Part shown: positions 51,978-61,982 of the stretch, in pieces
Layout: every line of letters starts with the position of its first letter
Numbering within the stretch: position 1 is the stretch's first letter
Assembly: GCA_002702655.1 (NCBI GenBank)
Contig: PABB01000069.1
Span: forward strand, 124,001-188,000
Source: Planctomycetaceae bacterium
Lineage (GTDB): Bacteria; Planctomycetota; Planctomycetia; Pirellulales; Lacipirellulaceae
Direction of reading: 5' to 3'
Length of the DNA: 64,000 nucleotides
Notes under the pieces: model-generated
What the model saw: only the letters and a program-made list of their open reading frames with translations
Told to the model about the DNA's origin: nothing
Database searches by the model: none
Position numbers and translations under genes: made by a program

Positions 51978-53471
51978 CTAGCTCGCCAGCCCTTGGTCCA
52001 TGGCCTGCTGCTCGCGGCGGTAGATGGCCAGCTGCGTTTCAAACGTGCCCGACGGAACTGTCCACACCGGATCGGTGTCGACGTAGTCCTGGCAGTGCGA
52101 GACCAGCAGTCGGTACAGGAATTTGAACAGGTGCCTCGGCACGCGCAGCTGAGCAAAGGCGTCGACCAGCCGGGCGTCGGTCACCTCCGGGGCAAACAGG
52201 TCTCGCAGCGTGGGCGATTGCCCCTCGGCCCCGCAGGCGGCCACTCGCGCGTTGGCCAAATCGTATAGCGACTGGCCGGTCCACTCCAGCGAGGGGACCA
52301 TGTTCTGTTTGTCGAGCCGGGCGCGCTGGTAAAAGTCGCGGCCCTCGCGGTCGACAAACTGCTTCAACTCGATCGGCAGCAGCAGTTTGAGCCCCAAGCC
52401 GGGCTGCTTCAAGAACTTGTTGTCGAGCATCGACCACACCAGCGCGCGCATGCTCTCCACGTCGCCGTTGATCAGGTGCGGCTCGTCGACGCGGTCGACC
52501 AACACGACCACCCCGGTGAAGCCCATCGCCCGCAGCACGCCCTGGAACTTGTTAAGCAGTTCGTAGCGGTCGTCGGTGCGGCGCTTGTTGGGCAGCGGCT
52601 GACCGTTGATGTCGCGGCCTGAGAACTGCATCAGCACTTGCCGCAGCGGATTGTCGTCGCGGTTCACGACGCGCAGGTTCTTGGCCGTGCTGTGGGCCTG
52701 CAGCCACCACCGCCACGCTTGGGCGAGCCACGGCGCCCAGCCCACGGCGATAATCAACCACGGCCACACCGTGGCCAACCAGTGGTAGTTGCGCGTGTAG
52801 CCGACGACGCCCAGCACGGCGGCCTTGGTCAACAGGCCGATGGCGCGGATGCCCCAGCTTTGCCAGGGGCGATACTTCAGTTTCTTGCGCAGACGGAACC
52901 AGCGCGACTGGAACGTCTCGGTGAGTGAGTTGTCGTAGCAGGCCGCGAGCAACAGCAGGTCGCGCTTCTGGAAGCGGTCGAACCGCGCGCGAGCGTCCTC
53001 GGGCAGTGCGTTGGCCGCGGGGCCGCTCGGTTGCGAGGCGCCCAGTATGCGATCGACCACGGCCGTGACGCCCAGCGACAGGATCGCGTCCATATGATCC
53101 CACAGTTTCCATTCGTCGAGCACCTTGGCGGCATTGCGCCGCTTGCGACTGCTGAGCCGATCGGCGAAGCGATCCAAGAACGGGTTGAAGTCGTCGTACT
53201 CGATGACGAACAGCCGCGCGTCGGGGTGTTGGCGGTTGTGCGATTTGATCTGATCGACGATCTGCAGTCGCAGCGCGGTCTTGCCGGCGCCCTTCTCGCC
53301 AAACACGATCGAGGTGGCGGGCGCGGACGGATCGCCGTACACCTTGTCCCAATTCGGGTGAAAGGTGCTCGTGCTGCAGCGGCTTTGGAAGACGGGGTCG
53401 GTCTGCGCGTCTTCGTCCGCAAACGGATTGGCGGCGATGCCGTGATGGGCGAGCAGGTCGTGCAGTTTCAT
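51978..53471 (-). CDS. P-loop NTPase with inserted membrane helices (KAP-like)
   Basis: 497 residues from ATG 53471. Walker A is GEKGAGKT (58-65). Two membrane helices lie at about 200-240, within the NTPase domain. Walker B is VVVLVDRVDEP (about 325-335). Placing membrane helices between Walker A and Walker B is the hallmark of the KAP NTPase family, which includes anti-phage and membrane-linked ATPases; membership is inferred from this architecture. The N-terminal leader NPFADEDAQTDP also resembles other GTP/ATPase systems of planctomycetes. No effector gene is adjacent. Confidence 0.7.
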   Translation of the reverse strand: MKLHDLLAHHGIAANPFADEDAQTDPVFQSRCSTSTFHPNWDKVYGDPSAPATSIVFGEKGAGKTALRLQIVDQIKSHNRQHPDARLFVIEYDDFNPFLDRFADRLSSRKRRNAAKVLDEWKLWDHMDAILSLGVTAVVDRILGASQPSGPAANALPEDARARFDRFQKRDLLLLAACYDNSLTETFQSRWFRLRKKLKYRPWQSWGIRAIGLLTKAAVLGVVGYTRNYHWLATVWPWLIIAVGWAPWLAQAWRWWLQAHSTAKNLRVVNRDDNPLRQVLMQFSGRDINGQPLPNKRRTDDRYELLNKFQGVLRAMGFTGVVVLVDRVDEPHLINGDVESMRALVWSMLDNKFLKQPGLGLKLLLPIELKQFVDREGRDFYQRARLDKQNMVPSLEWTGQSLYDLANARVAACGAEGQSPTLRDLFAPEVTDARLVDAFAQLRVPRHLFKFLYRLLVSHCQDYVDTDPVWTVPSGTFETQLAIYRREQQAMDQGLAS

Positions 53472-53752
53472 GACCGAAGCAGTCGGCAGGTCGCGACGAG
53501 CGCGAGGATCGAGGCGGGGCGGGCGAGAGCGGGCGCGGCAAATCGAGCCGCGGCTGCGAGATTCCCGCAATTATAGGTTGCGAGAATCACCCGCGAGATC
53601 GGAAAAATCGGCTGCGGCGGCTGTTTCGCTCGCAATTCCCGCACAGGTTGTTCAAATACACCGCAGCCGCGTCGGGGCGCCACCGGATAACCGCCCCCGG
53701 CGAGCGGGCCTGCTTCCCGACCTCTGCACGACTTTCACCTGTTGCACTTGCT

Positions 53753-54610
53753 ATGCCCGATTCACGCGACTTCTCTCAAACTCACGAGCCCGTCGGCAGT
53801 CTGTTCGCCGCGGCGAGCGGCGACGACGTGCTCGCGCCCGAGCAACTGCAGCAATTCGAGCGCGACGGATTTGTCGCCGGCGTGCCGCTGCTCTCTGCGG
53901 CGCAATGCGACGCGTTGTGCGACGAACTGAGCGAATTCTTCGACCCCGATCACCCGGGTCGCGAGTTGTGGTACGAGTACCACACCAACGAATCGACCAC
54001 GCCGGAGACGACGTTGTTTCACGCCCTGGGCGCGTGGCGACTGCGGCCCGGGTTTCACGACTTGCTGTGGCATGGCCCGCTGGTCGAAGCGGCGCGACAG
54101 TTGTTGGGCGCGACGCCGCGGTTCTGGCACGACCAACTGTTCTGCAAGCCGGCGCACCACGGCGGCGTCGTGGCCTGGCACCAGGACTACTCGTACTGGA
54201 CGCGTACCAAACCCATGCAGCACCTGACCTGCTGGCTGCCGCTGGACGATTGCGACCACGAGAACGGGTCGATTCAATACGTCCCTGGCAGCCACCGTTG
54301 GGCGTTGCTGCCGCGCACCGAACTGGCCGGCGACATGGAGGGCATTCGCCAGTTGCTTGACGACGAGCAAATCCGCGCGCTGGAAAACCCGACCACCGTC
54401 ATTGCCCGTCGCGGCGAGGCGTCGTTTCACCACCCGCTCACGGTGCATGGCTCGCAGGCCAATCGCAGCGACCGGCCGCGGCGCGTGGCGGTGATCAACC
54501 TGGTGGCCGATGGCGTGTGCAGCGACGCCGACGAGCCGCTGCTGGAGGGCGTGCCGACGATTCCCGCGGGCGAACCGCTCGCCGGGCAGTTCTTCCCGCT
54601 GTTGGGTTGA
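53753..54610 (+). CDS. Phytanoyl-CoA dioxygenase-like Fe(II)/2-oxoglutarate oxygenase
   Basis: 285 residues from ATG 53753. The metal site is WHQDYSYW (His-x-Asp, about 147-149) with the distal His in VHGSQANRSDRPR (about 238), followed by the Arg that binds 2-oxoglutarate. CWLPLDDCDHENGSIQYVPGSH is a strong PhyH-family block. Enzymes of this family hydroxylate lipids, secondary metabolites or ectoine-like molecules; the substrate is unknown. It opens a run of plus-strand genes. Confidence 0.85.
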   Translation: MPDSRDFSQTHEPVGSLFAAASGDDVLAPEQLQQFERDGFVAGVPLLSAAQCDALCDELSEFFDPDHPGRELWYEYHTNESTTPETTLFHALGAWRLRPGFHDLLWHGPLVEAARQLLGATPRFWHDQLFCKPAHHGGVVAWHQDYSYWTRTKPMQHLTCWLPLDDCDHENGSIQYVPGSHRWALLPRTELAGDMEGIRQLLDDEQIRALENPTTVIARRGEASFHHPLTVHGSQANRSDRPRRVAVINLVADGVCSDADEPLLEGVPTIPAGEPLAGQFFPLLG

Positions 54611-54751
54611 GGCAGGCGCCGCCGCATCATCGGCCGCTTGCTTGCACGAAACTTTGCCCGAGCAATCTGCCGCGGTACGATGAGGTGACCAAGGGGCGCG
54701 AGGCCGCTGCCGGCGATACGAGGCCGCCGGCGACGAGATTGGAACAGAGCG

Positions 54752-55246
54752 ATGAAAACCGACCCCCGCTACGGCTACTATCCTTGGTGGCCCGAGAACG
54801 GCGACGCCTGGCTGCACCCGGAAGACGTGTCGCTTGCCCGCACGCTGATCCCCAGTCCGCGGGTGTTCACTCGCGACGGCGAGTCGGGCCCGTTCGTCAT
54901 CTTGCACTACGGCGAGGTGCGGTTGCGCGTGAAGCGCACCTTGTGGCAGGAGGTGCCAGGCGAGGGCTTTGAAATTGGCGATTGGGTCGAAGTGCTCTCG
55001 CGGATGCGGACCAACGATCCGCGCACGGCGGTCATTTGCGAGCGGCACTGGGACGAACGCGAGCGAGGTCTGCGATATCAGGTCGCCGCCAACGACGCGG
55101 CGATCCCCCGCTGGTACGCGGCGATCGACTTGCAACATGTCGAGCCGCCGCAGATCCGCGAGACGCTCCGCATCGAACCGCAAGCCGACGACGGCGCCGA
55201 TGCATGGGGAATTGAATTGGACGAGGCGGATCGCGATCCATTTTGA
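54752..55246 (+). CDS. Conserved hypothetical protein
   Basis: 164 residues. The opening YGYYPWWPENGDAWLHPEDVSLARTLIP and the FVILHYGEVRLRVKRTLWQEV strand set read as a compact soluble domain found in planctomycetes and other bacteria, without a known function. A GDWVEVLSRMRTNDPRT segment follows. No metal or catalytic motif is visible. Same strand as the PhyH gene, 140 bp downstream. Confidence 0.65.
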   Translation: MKTDPRYGYYPWWPENGDAWLHPEDVSLARTLIPSPRVFTRDGESGPFVILHYGEVRLRVKRTLWQEVPGEGFEIGDWVEVLSRMRTNDPRTAVICERHWDERERGLRYQVAANDAAIPRWYAAIDLQHVEPPQIRETLRIEPQADDGADAWGIELDEADRDPF

Positions 55247-56113
55247 TTGGTGACGAGTGCGGGCAATGGTAGCACGCTTCGTTCGCAGCATTTCGCGACG
55301 CGGTTTTTGAACCTTGTTCAAAAATTCTTTTGCGTCATCCCGCACTCGCGGTATACTCGCGGCTCAGAGTTGCCTGCTGCACCTGAAATGCGATTTTCTT
55401 TCTAGCATTGCGACGACAAGTGGGGACCGTCGCGGCCGGATGCGCACGTCGAATGTGCGCATGCCGCAGGGCGTCTCGGCACGCATGCCGAATTCATTGC
55501 CCGGCACTCGCTCGAAAAAACGGACTGAGGTCCGTGAGCGCCACCCGTCTGCGCTGAAGTCGCGCGTCGCGTCGCTACGAGGAACAATCGCATCATCCGA
55601 AGCTCCTGGGGGGAGCGCGTGATGATGGCGCCAGGCCCGATCTTGTACCGCGCTGCGCCCCGGGCGGACCAATCCGCACCGGACGGCGGCGCGCTGTCTG
55701 CAACTTCTCCGTTGCACTGGCTGCCATTCCGCGCTTTGACTCCGCGAGCGGTTTTGGGTGTTCCACTGGCCGCGCACGCTGCGCGGTTCCTCTTGGCTGT
55801 CTACGACAGCGCCCGTCGCGGCTGCGCCGGTTTGCCGGCCGCGACGACTGATTTTGGGAGGAGTTCTTCGATGGCGAGCTTTCAAGGGGACCTGCGACGG
55901 CGTTTTGCGGTCGCGGCCAGCAGCTCAGTCGCGACGCGTGCGAGCGGTTCGTCTCGCTGCGCGCCAGGCACGCGCGACTGAGTTGGCGGCGAGATTCGAC
56001 GAACCGCACCGATCCGCGCTCGCCGCGCCGCCGATTCGGCGCTGCAGATGCGCACCTGACTCGCCGGGTCGCGAACTCGGCGACTTCACCTACCTGATTT
56101 GGAGACTTCAGAG
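55247..56113. promoter_or_regulatory. Long leader region with possible promoter and hairpin
   Basis: 867 bp without a convincing gene. A TTGCGT...TATACT pair (about 55330-55357, 16-bp spacer) is the best promoter-like match. A hairpin ATGCGCAC/GTGCGCAT with a 7-base loop lies near 55440-55462. The PEP-CTERM gene downstream would have an unusually long leader if this is its promoter. Confidence 0.4.
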
Positions 56114-59100
56114 ATGCGAAATTGCCTACAACGCGCAGCGACGCTAGCTGCACTCGTTTGCGCGGCGACGACGGTTCAGCCGGCCCGCGCTATCGATTGG
56201 GACGATGCCGGCAACAGCGCCAGCAAGCTGTGGAGCGACAACGGCAACTGGAATCCCGACGGCTCGCCTGCGAACCAGAACGTCAACATCGGCAATCTGG
56301 CGAATGCCGCGAACGACATGACTTTGTTCGACGGCGGCTACCAGATCACGGGGCTCACCGTCACCAATGGCGCCGACGTGGTGAACAGCACCGACAGCGG
56401 CGCGACGAACGATTTTGAACTGATCGTCAACGGCGACACCTCGGTCAGCGGCTCCGGCAGCTCGATCATCATCTTTGGCGGCGATCCCGACGGATTGGAC
56501 ACCAACAACCTGACGATCGGCAGCGGCGGGTCGGTGATTCTCAACTCGACCACGGCCCAGGGAACCGCGGTTGTGGAAGTCGATGGCGACTCGGGCACAG
56601 GGCTGTTGGACATCGACGGCGGCACCCTGATCGGCACCGGCCGCGTCGACCTGGAGGCGACGCCCGGCGTGGCCACGACGCTGCTGACCAACAACGGCAC
56701 GATCACGGCGAACACGGCGCCGACCTTCATCGGTCTCGCGCCGGCGGCGGGGACGCTGCGCCTCAATGCGACCAGCGCCAATGCCCGATTTGACTGGGAC
56801 GGAACAGGTACGACCGCCACCATCCTGTCGCACACCATCAACATCAATGGCAATCAAACGCTGGACGTGGACATCAGCACGGGAACCGACGGCTACGGCG
56901 GAACAATGAATCTGTACACGGGTTCCACGCTTGATATGGAGTTTGGGTGGGAACTCGACGCGGGCGTGATCAACGCCAACACGCCGGCGTTCGGGCTGAT
57001 CATCATTGGGCAGGATCCCTTCCCGGGGCCGGGAGCGACGATCGCCGGCGCCGACTGGTCCATGACGGGCGGCACGGTCAACATCGACGACACGTGGGAC
57101 ACGCTGATTCTGCAGTCGAACGTCAACGCGACTGGCGGCACGTGGAACGTGGCCGGCAAGCTGCAGGTCGACGGCACGGCCACGTTTGGGGCGGGGACCG
57201 ATCTGGCCCCCAGCGGCAACGGCGCCCAGTTGGTCGTCAACGGCAGCGCTACGATCAGCCAAACAAGCTTCAACTGGGACGGTTTTTTGACCACCGAGGT
57301 CAATGACGGTGCATCGCTGACGATCAACAGCACCAACATCGACACCGCTGTGGATGGATACGACGGCACGCTGAACATCAACGGCGGCACGGTGACGGTG
57401 GGCAACGCGTGGGAGCTTGAGGTCGCGACGGTGAACATGGATACGAGCAACAGCGACTCGGACCTCAGCGGTTCGGCCATCACTGTGAATTCCAGCGCCG
57501 CCACGATCAACGTCACCGGCTCGGGCGCCTCGGAAGCCGACATCAACGCCGAACTGATCGTCGATGCGGCGTTGGACGTAAATATCGATCCAGGAACAAC
57601 CCTCGACTTGGCCACCAACTCGGTGAATGTCACCGGCACGACCTGGGACGGCGGCGCCGGCAGCCGGTTGCGCAACGGCGCCGCGACGATCAACGCCGCC
57701 ACCACGTACAATCTGCCTGGCGGCGATATCGATCTGGACGACGGCAACGACACGCTCAATGCGCAGCTCACCATCAACGCCGATGCGATTGACACGTCCA
57801 GCCCGGCCACCGACGGCGTCGACGGCACGCTGACGATCAACAACGCCGGCGAGCTGGCGGTGAATCTGACCGGCGACGTCCCCTGGCGCATGGACGGCAC
57901 GCTCAATTACAACGGGGATGCGATCAGCGGCGTGTTCATCAGCGGCGCCTCGCCAGTCGATTTCACGGCGACCTCCGAGCTGAACGTCAACGGCGAGGGG
58001 GCCATCAGTTCGCGAGCTTTCTTCCGGGGAGTCGTCAATATCAATGACGCCCCCGAGGACCTGGAGTTGCTCGGCGGTTCAACCGTGGCCGGGAACACCA
58101 ACGAGATCGACGGCGGCACGATCAACGGGCCCGGCCAGTTGGCGATTGACTCGGGCCAGTCGCTGCGCGGCCACGGCACAATCAACGCGCCGATTCGCGG
58201 CGACGGGTCAACCAGCCAGTTGATTGCCGCCGACGGGACCCTGGACGTCAACGGCATGCTGGTGTCGATGGGCACGCTGGGCACGAGCGGCGCCGCGGCC
58301 GTGCTCGATATCAACGCGTTCAACACCAACGCGACCAACATCGTGCGGCTCGCCGGCGGGCGGATCCAAGGCGGCCTGATCACCAACGACGGCGCCAACG
58401 GCATCAACGGCTTCGGCGAGGTCGCCTCGCGGGTCAACAACAACTCGCGCATCGACGCCGAAGGCGGCAACTTGGTGCTTTCCAACGCGACCAGTCTGTG
58501 GGATGGCACAAGCAATACGGGTTCGCTCAACGCCATCAGCGGCAATTTGGAGTTAATCGACAACGCCGCGTACCTGTTCGACGGGACGGTGAGCGTCAGC
58601 AACGGCCGCGAAGTGTTTGCCAACGGGTTCGAGTTGGAGTTTGAGCCCGCTTCGACCCTCTCGATGGCGGGCGGCGCGTACCGATCGACCAACGCCACGG
58701 ATCTTGGCGGCAACGTCGACGCCACCGCGGGCGTGTCGACGCTGCGGATCTCCGGCTCGACGGTGTTCGAGAACAACAGCCAGACGACGCTGACCGGCGA
58801 CCTGCAACTCGACAACGTGCGGACCATTGTCCAAGCCGGCGCCGGATTCGCGGGCGGCGGGCGGCTGATCAATCTGGCCGGCCGACCGCTCATTCTGGAG
58901 GACGGCGCCAACGCGGCCGTGGAGGTCGACAACCAGGGCGTGCTCGATTTGGGCGTCGCCGCCGCAGCCCAAGCGACCGTCGGCAACCTCAACGCCGGGG
59001 CCGGGGCGGAAATGAACGTCGACATCGCGGGCACGGCCTTGTCGGCGATCGACACGCTGGCGGTGTCCAGCATCGCGAATCTCGGCGGCACGCTGAACCT

Positions 59101-59551
59101 GTCTCTGCTGGGCGGCTTCGCCCCCTCGCTGGGGCAGACGTTCACGATCCTCACCGCCCTGTCGCGCAACGGGACGTTCGCCGCAGTCAACCAACCGGCG
59201 ACGATGCCGGCCGGGTTGATGTTCGACGTGTTGTACAACCCCACCAACGTGCAGTTGTCGGTCGTCAACTCGGTCGCCTACACGGCCGACTTTGACATGG
59301 ACGGCGACGTCGACGCCGACGACCTGATCCAGTGGGAGGGCGACTACGGCCTGAACGGCGACAGCGACGCCGACAGCGACGGCGACAGCGATGGCGTCGA
59401 TTTCCTCGCCTGGCAGCAGCAGAACGGCAGCGGCGTGCCGCCGGCGGCGGCGGCCGTCGGGGCCGTCCCCGAGCCGGCCACGTGGGCGTTGTTGGCCATC
59501 GGCGCCTTAGCCCTGGCGGGGCTCCGCCGACGCGCGGGGGGCGTACGCTGA
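56114..59551 (+). CDS. Large exported PEP-CTERM protein with beta-helix and dockerin-like repeats
   Basis: 1145 residues from ATG 56114; GGAGA lies 8 bp upstream. Signal peptide ends about VQPARAID. The body is Asn/Thr/Gly-rich beta-helix repeats of the autotransporter-like kind (WSDNGNWNPDG, then VNVTGTTWDGGAG and many 'TLNINGGTV' turns). Residues about 1065-1110 contain FDMDGDVDADDLIQWEGDYG and NGDSDADSDGDSDGVDFLAWQQ, two dockerin-like calcium motifs. The C-terminus VPEPATWALLAIGALALAGLRRRAGG is a PEP-CTERM signal. It is a surface-structure or adhesion candidate, with no catalytic domain. A terminator follows. Confidence 0.88.
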   Translation: MRNCLQRAATLAALVCAATTVQPARAIDWDDAGNSASKLWSDNGNWNPDGSPANQNVNIGNLANAANDMTLFDGGYQITGLTVTNGADVVNSTDSGATNDFELIVNGDTSVSGSGSSIIIFGGDPDGLDTNNLTIGSGGSVILNSTTAQGTAVVEVDGDSGTGLLDIDGGTLIGTGRVDLEATPGVATTLLTNNGTITANTAPTFIGLAPAAGTLRLNATSANARFDWDGTGTTATILSHTININGNQTLDVDISTGTDGYGGTMNLYTGSTLDMEFGWELDAGVINANTPAFGLIIIGQDPFPGPGATIAGADWSMTGGTVNIDDTWDTLILQSNVNATGGTWNVAGKLQVDGTATFGAGTDLAPSGNGAQLVVNGSATISQTSFNWDGFLTTEVNDGASLTINSTNIDTAVDGYDGTLNINGGTVTVGNAWELEVATVNMDTSNSDSDLSGSAITVNSSAATINVTGSGASEADINAELIVDAALDVNIDPGTTLDLATNSVNVTGTTWDGGAGSRLRNGAATINAATTYNLPGGDIDLDDGNDTLNAQLTINADAIDTSSPATDGVDGTLTINNAGELAVNLTGDVPWRMDGTLNYNGDAISGVFISGASPVDFTATSELNVNGEGAISSRAFFRGVVNINDAPEDLELLGGSTVAGNTNEIDGGTINGPGQLAIDSGQSLRGHGTINAPIRGDGSTSQLIAADGTLDVNGMLVSMGTLGTSGAAAVLDINAFNTNATNIVRLAGGRIQGGLITNDGANGINGFGEVASRVNNNSRIDAEGGNLVLSNATSLWDGTSNTGSLNAISGNLELIDNAAYLFDGTVSVSNGREVFANGFELEFEPASTLSMAGGAYRSTNATDLGGNVDATAGVSTLRISGSTVFENNSQTTLTGDLQLDNVRTIVQAGAGFAGGGRLINLAGRPLILEDGANAAVEVDNQGVLDLGVAAAAQATVGNLNAGAGAEMNVDIAGTALSAIDTLAVSSIANLGGTLNLSLLGGFAPSLGQTFTILTALSRNGTFAAVNQPATMPAGLMFDVLYNPTNVQLSVVNSVAYTADFDMDGDVDADDLIQWEGDYGLNGDSDADSDGDSDGVDFLAWQQQNGSGVPPAAAAVGAVPEPATWALLAIGALALAGLRRRAGGVR

Positions 59552-59570
59552 CGCAAAGTCCCGTGGGAGA

Positions 59571-59615
59571 AAGCCTTCAGTCGCCGCGGGGGCCGCGCGG
59601 CTGGGGGCTTTTTTC
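59571..59615 (+). terminator. Intrinsic terminator after the large PEP-CTERM gene
   Basis: A GC-rich imperfect hairpin (GCCTTCAGTCGCCGCG ... CGCGCGGCTGGGGGC) followed by TTTTTT, 20 bp after the stop. Confidence 0.7.
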
Positions 59616-59849
59616 GTGCGCTGCTCGATTTGAGCCACTCCTCGCGGTTCGTGCAGCACGGCGCACCCGAATGGGACGGACACGAGACGTTTTCCCCGCC
59701 GAATCGGCCAATTAGAATGAAACGACGGCGTTCGCAGCGGGACCGGTCTGCGCGGAGTTGGCATCGGCCGATCATGCGCGGTGTTTCTCGGCTCGGTTCC
59801 GCCGTTTGACGCGCCGTCACCTCCGCATCTTCATCTGTGAGTTGTCCCC

Positions 59850-61892
59850 ATGTTGCTGTCCCCTGCCGTCGCAATGCGTAAGTTTCTCTGGTGTCTCGCG
59901 TCATGGGCGGCGATTGGCGGCTTGGCGATGTCTGCGCGCGCCGCGGTGGTGACGGTGGGCGACGTCCCCAATGCGCCGCCGGCTGGCGGCGGAGCCGTGT
60001 CGGGGACGTTTACCGTCGGCGAAGACAACTATGGGAGTGTCTCCGTGACTGGCGGCGATGCGATCTCCAGCACGGGTCGTGCGATCCTCGGGGAGAACGA
60101 CGCGGCATTTGGCGTGATCACGCTCGCCGGATTCGGTTCCGATTGGACAATCAACACCTCCTCGTCCGACTTGCACATCGGCGAAGGCGGTCGCGGCACG
60201 CTCGACGTCACGGCCGCGGCCGTCGTGACCGTGCCGGATAACACGATTCTGGGCGTCGACTCCACCGGCCACGGCACATTGAACATTGCCGGGCAGGGCA
60301 GTCTGCTACTGACGGGCGACGACATGTTCGTCGGCAGCGCGGGCATTGGGGCCGTCACAGTCGCCAACGGGGGAACTGCCATTTCCGACACGCTCATCAT
60401 TGGCGATTTGGCGAGCGGGCAGGGGATTGTGACCGTCTCCGACGTGCTGACCCAATGGACTGTGGACAACGTGACGGTGGGCGATGCCGGCGCCGGACGG
60501 CTGGAGATCGACAGCGCGGCGCGGATGTTCAGTTCCGGGCTCGCGGTGGGAGTGACGGCGGGGTCGACGGGCATGGTCGAGGTGAGCGGCGTCGGCAGTT
60601 TGCTGAACGTGGGCGCCGTGCAGATTGGCACGAGCGGCGCGGCCACATTGTCAGTGAGCGATGGGGCGCGCATTGTGACCACTGGCGCGGTCAGCGTAGC
60701 GACGAACGCGGCCGGCATGGGGACCATCGTGGTCAGCGGCGCCGGGTCGCGGTTGAACGTCACGGGTGCGTTGAACACGTCCGCGGGCGAAGGCTGGATC
60801 ACGGTGGCCGACGCGGGGGTCATTGTGACCACCGCGGCGTCGACCATTTCGCCGACCGGTCGCGTGACGCTGGACGGAGGTCGTTGGGAAACGTCCGCTG
60901 CGACCAATGCCGCTCTGTCCGTGGGAGGGCTCTTGCAGGGCGCCGGCGTGGTGGACGTGCAGGGCATCACGCTCACAGCGACGACGGCGACGCGCGGGCG
61001 CCTGGCGGCCGCCGCGGGCCAACAGTTGCTCGCGACCGGGCGCGTCACCAACAACGGCGGGCTGATTGACCTCGACGGCGGCACGCTGGAAACCGGTTCC
61101 CTGCTGGACAACACCGGACAGATCGCCGCCCGTAACGGCGCCGTGCTGCGGATCGGAGCGACCGGTTTGGAGAACAACTCGACGGCGCAATTGGCTGTCA
61201 CCTCCGGCACGGTCGACGTGTTTGGCGACGTTTCCAATAACGCGGGCGCGGAGATTGTCGTGGCAGGCGGCGGAGTGGGCGTGTTTCACGACGCGGTGGA
61301 CAACGCCGGCACGATCTTCGTCTCTTCCAGTAGCGAGATTGTCCTGTTGGACGATCTGAGTTTCGCGTCCACTTCGACGCTCGCCCTGCAACTGGGCGCC
61401 AATCAGGCGTTCGGGCTGGTCAGCGTCGGCGGGACGGCGGCGCTGTCGGGCGCTTTGGAGGTCTCGCTCGCCGGCAATTTCAGTGCACAGCTTGGCGAAA
61501 CGATCGAAGTGCTGCGCGCGGGCGATGGAATCACTGGCGCGTTTACCAGCACGGCGCTGCCCAGTCTCGGCGGCGGCTTGTCGCTCGACGTTCAGTACAC
61601 CGGGGATTCGGTGATGTTGGCCGTCGTCCAAGGGCTGCCCGGCGATTTCGACGGCGACGGCACCGTCAACGGCAATGATTTGTCCGTGTGGCAAAGCGCG
61701 TACGGCACGAGCGGGCTGGGCGACGCCGATGGCGACGACGACTCCGACGGCAGCGACTTCTTGCTGTGGCAGCGGCAGTTCGGCAGCGCGGCATCGACCC
61801 GAGCCGCCGCGGCCCCCGTTCCCGAGCCCAGTTCCGTGGTGCAACTGCTCGTTTTGCTGGCGGCCGCGGCGATCGCGCGGCGGCGAATTTGA
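59850..61892 (+). CDS. Exported PEP-CTERM protein with repeats and dockerin-like tail
   Basis: 680 residues; the start may instead be the Met eight codons on, since both give a signal peptide ending about SARAAVV. Residues 40-340 are repeats of about 50 residues (VGxxGxGxLxVxxGGxxxS), similar to the protein at 14770-15966. Residues about 595-645 hold dockerin-like GDFDGDGTVNGNDLSVWQ and GDADGDDDSDGSDFLLWQ. The C-terminus VPEPSSVVQLLVLLAAAAIARRRI is a PEP-CTERM signal. Second of three tandem exported PEP-CTERM genes. Confidence 0.88.
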   Translation: MLLSPAVAMRKFLWCLASWAAIGGLAMSARAAVVTVGDVPNAPPAGGGAVSGTFTVGEDNYGSVSVTGGDAISSTGRAILGENDAAFGVITLAGFGSDWTINTSSSDLHIGEGGRGTLDVTAAAVVTVPDNTILGVDSTGHGTLNIAGQGSLLLTGDDMFVGSAGIGAVTVANGGTAISDTLIIGDLASGQGIVTVSDVLTQWTVDNVTVGDAGAGRLEIDSAARMFSSGLAVGVTAGSTGMVEVSGVGSLLNVGAVQIGTSGAATLSVSDGARIVTTGAVSVATNAAGMGTIVVSGAGSRLNVTGALNTSAGEGWITVADAGVIVTTAASTISPTGRVTLDGGRWETSAATNAALSVGGLLQGAGVVDVQGITLTATTATRGRLAAAAGQQLLATGRVTNNGGLIDLDGGTLETGSLLDNTGQIAARNGAVLRIGATGLENNSTAQLAVTSGTVDVFGDVSNNAGAEIVVAGGGVGVFHDAVDNAGTIFVSSSSEIVLLDDLSFASTSTLALQLGANQAFGLVSVGGTAALSGALEVSLAGNFSAQLGETIEVLRAGDGITGAFTSTALPSLGGGLSLDVQYTGDSVMLAVVQGLPGDFDGDGTVNGNDLSVWQSAYGTSGLGDADGDDDSDGSDFLLWQRQFGSAASTRAAAAPVPEPSSVVQLLVLLAAAAIARRRI

Positions 61893-61982
61893 GGTCCTCC
61901 GCGGATCATGTCAGAATGACCGCAGGCCCCCACCGCGCCGCGCGGGCGGGCGTCATCCTCTTCGCTGCGCAGAGGCCCCACC

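Noticed and set aside
55364..56098. Possible genes in the 55.2-56.1 kb gap
   Set aside because: Several Arg/Ser/Ala-rich frames on both strands overlap and none shows domains or a ribosome-binding site.
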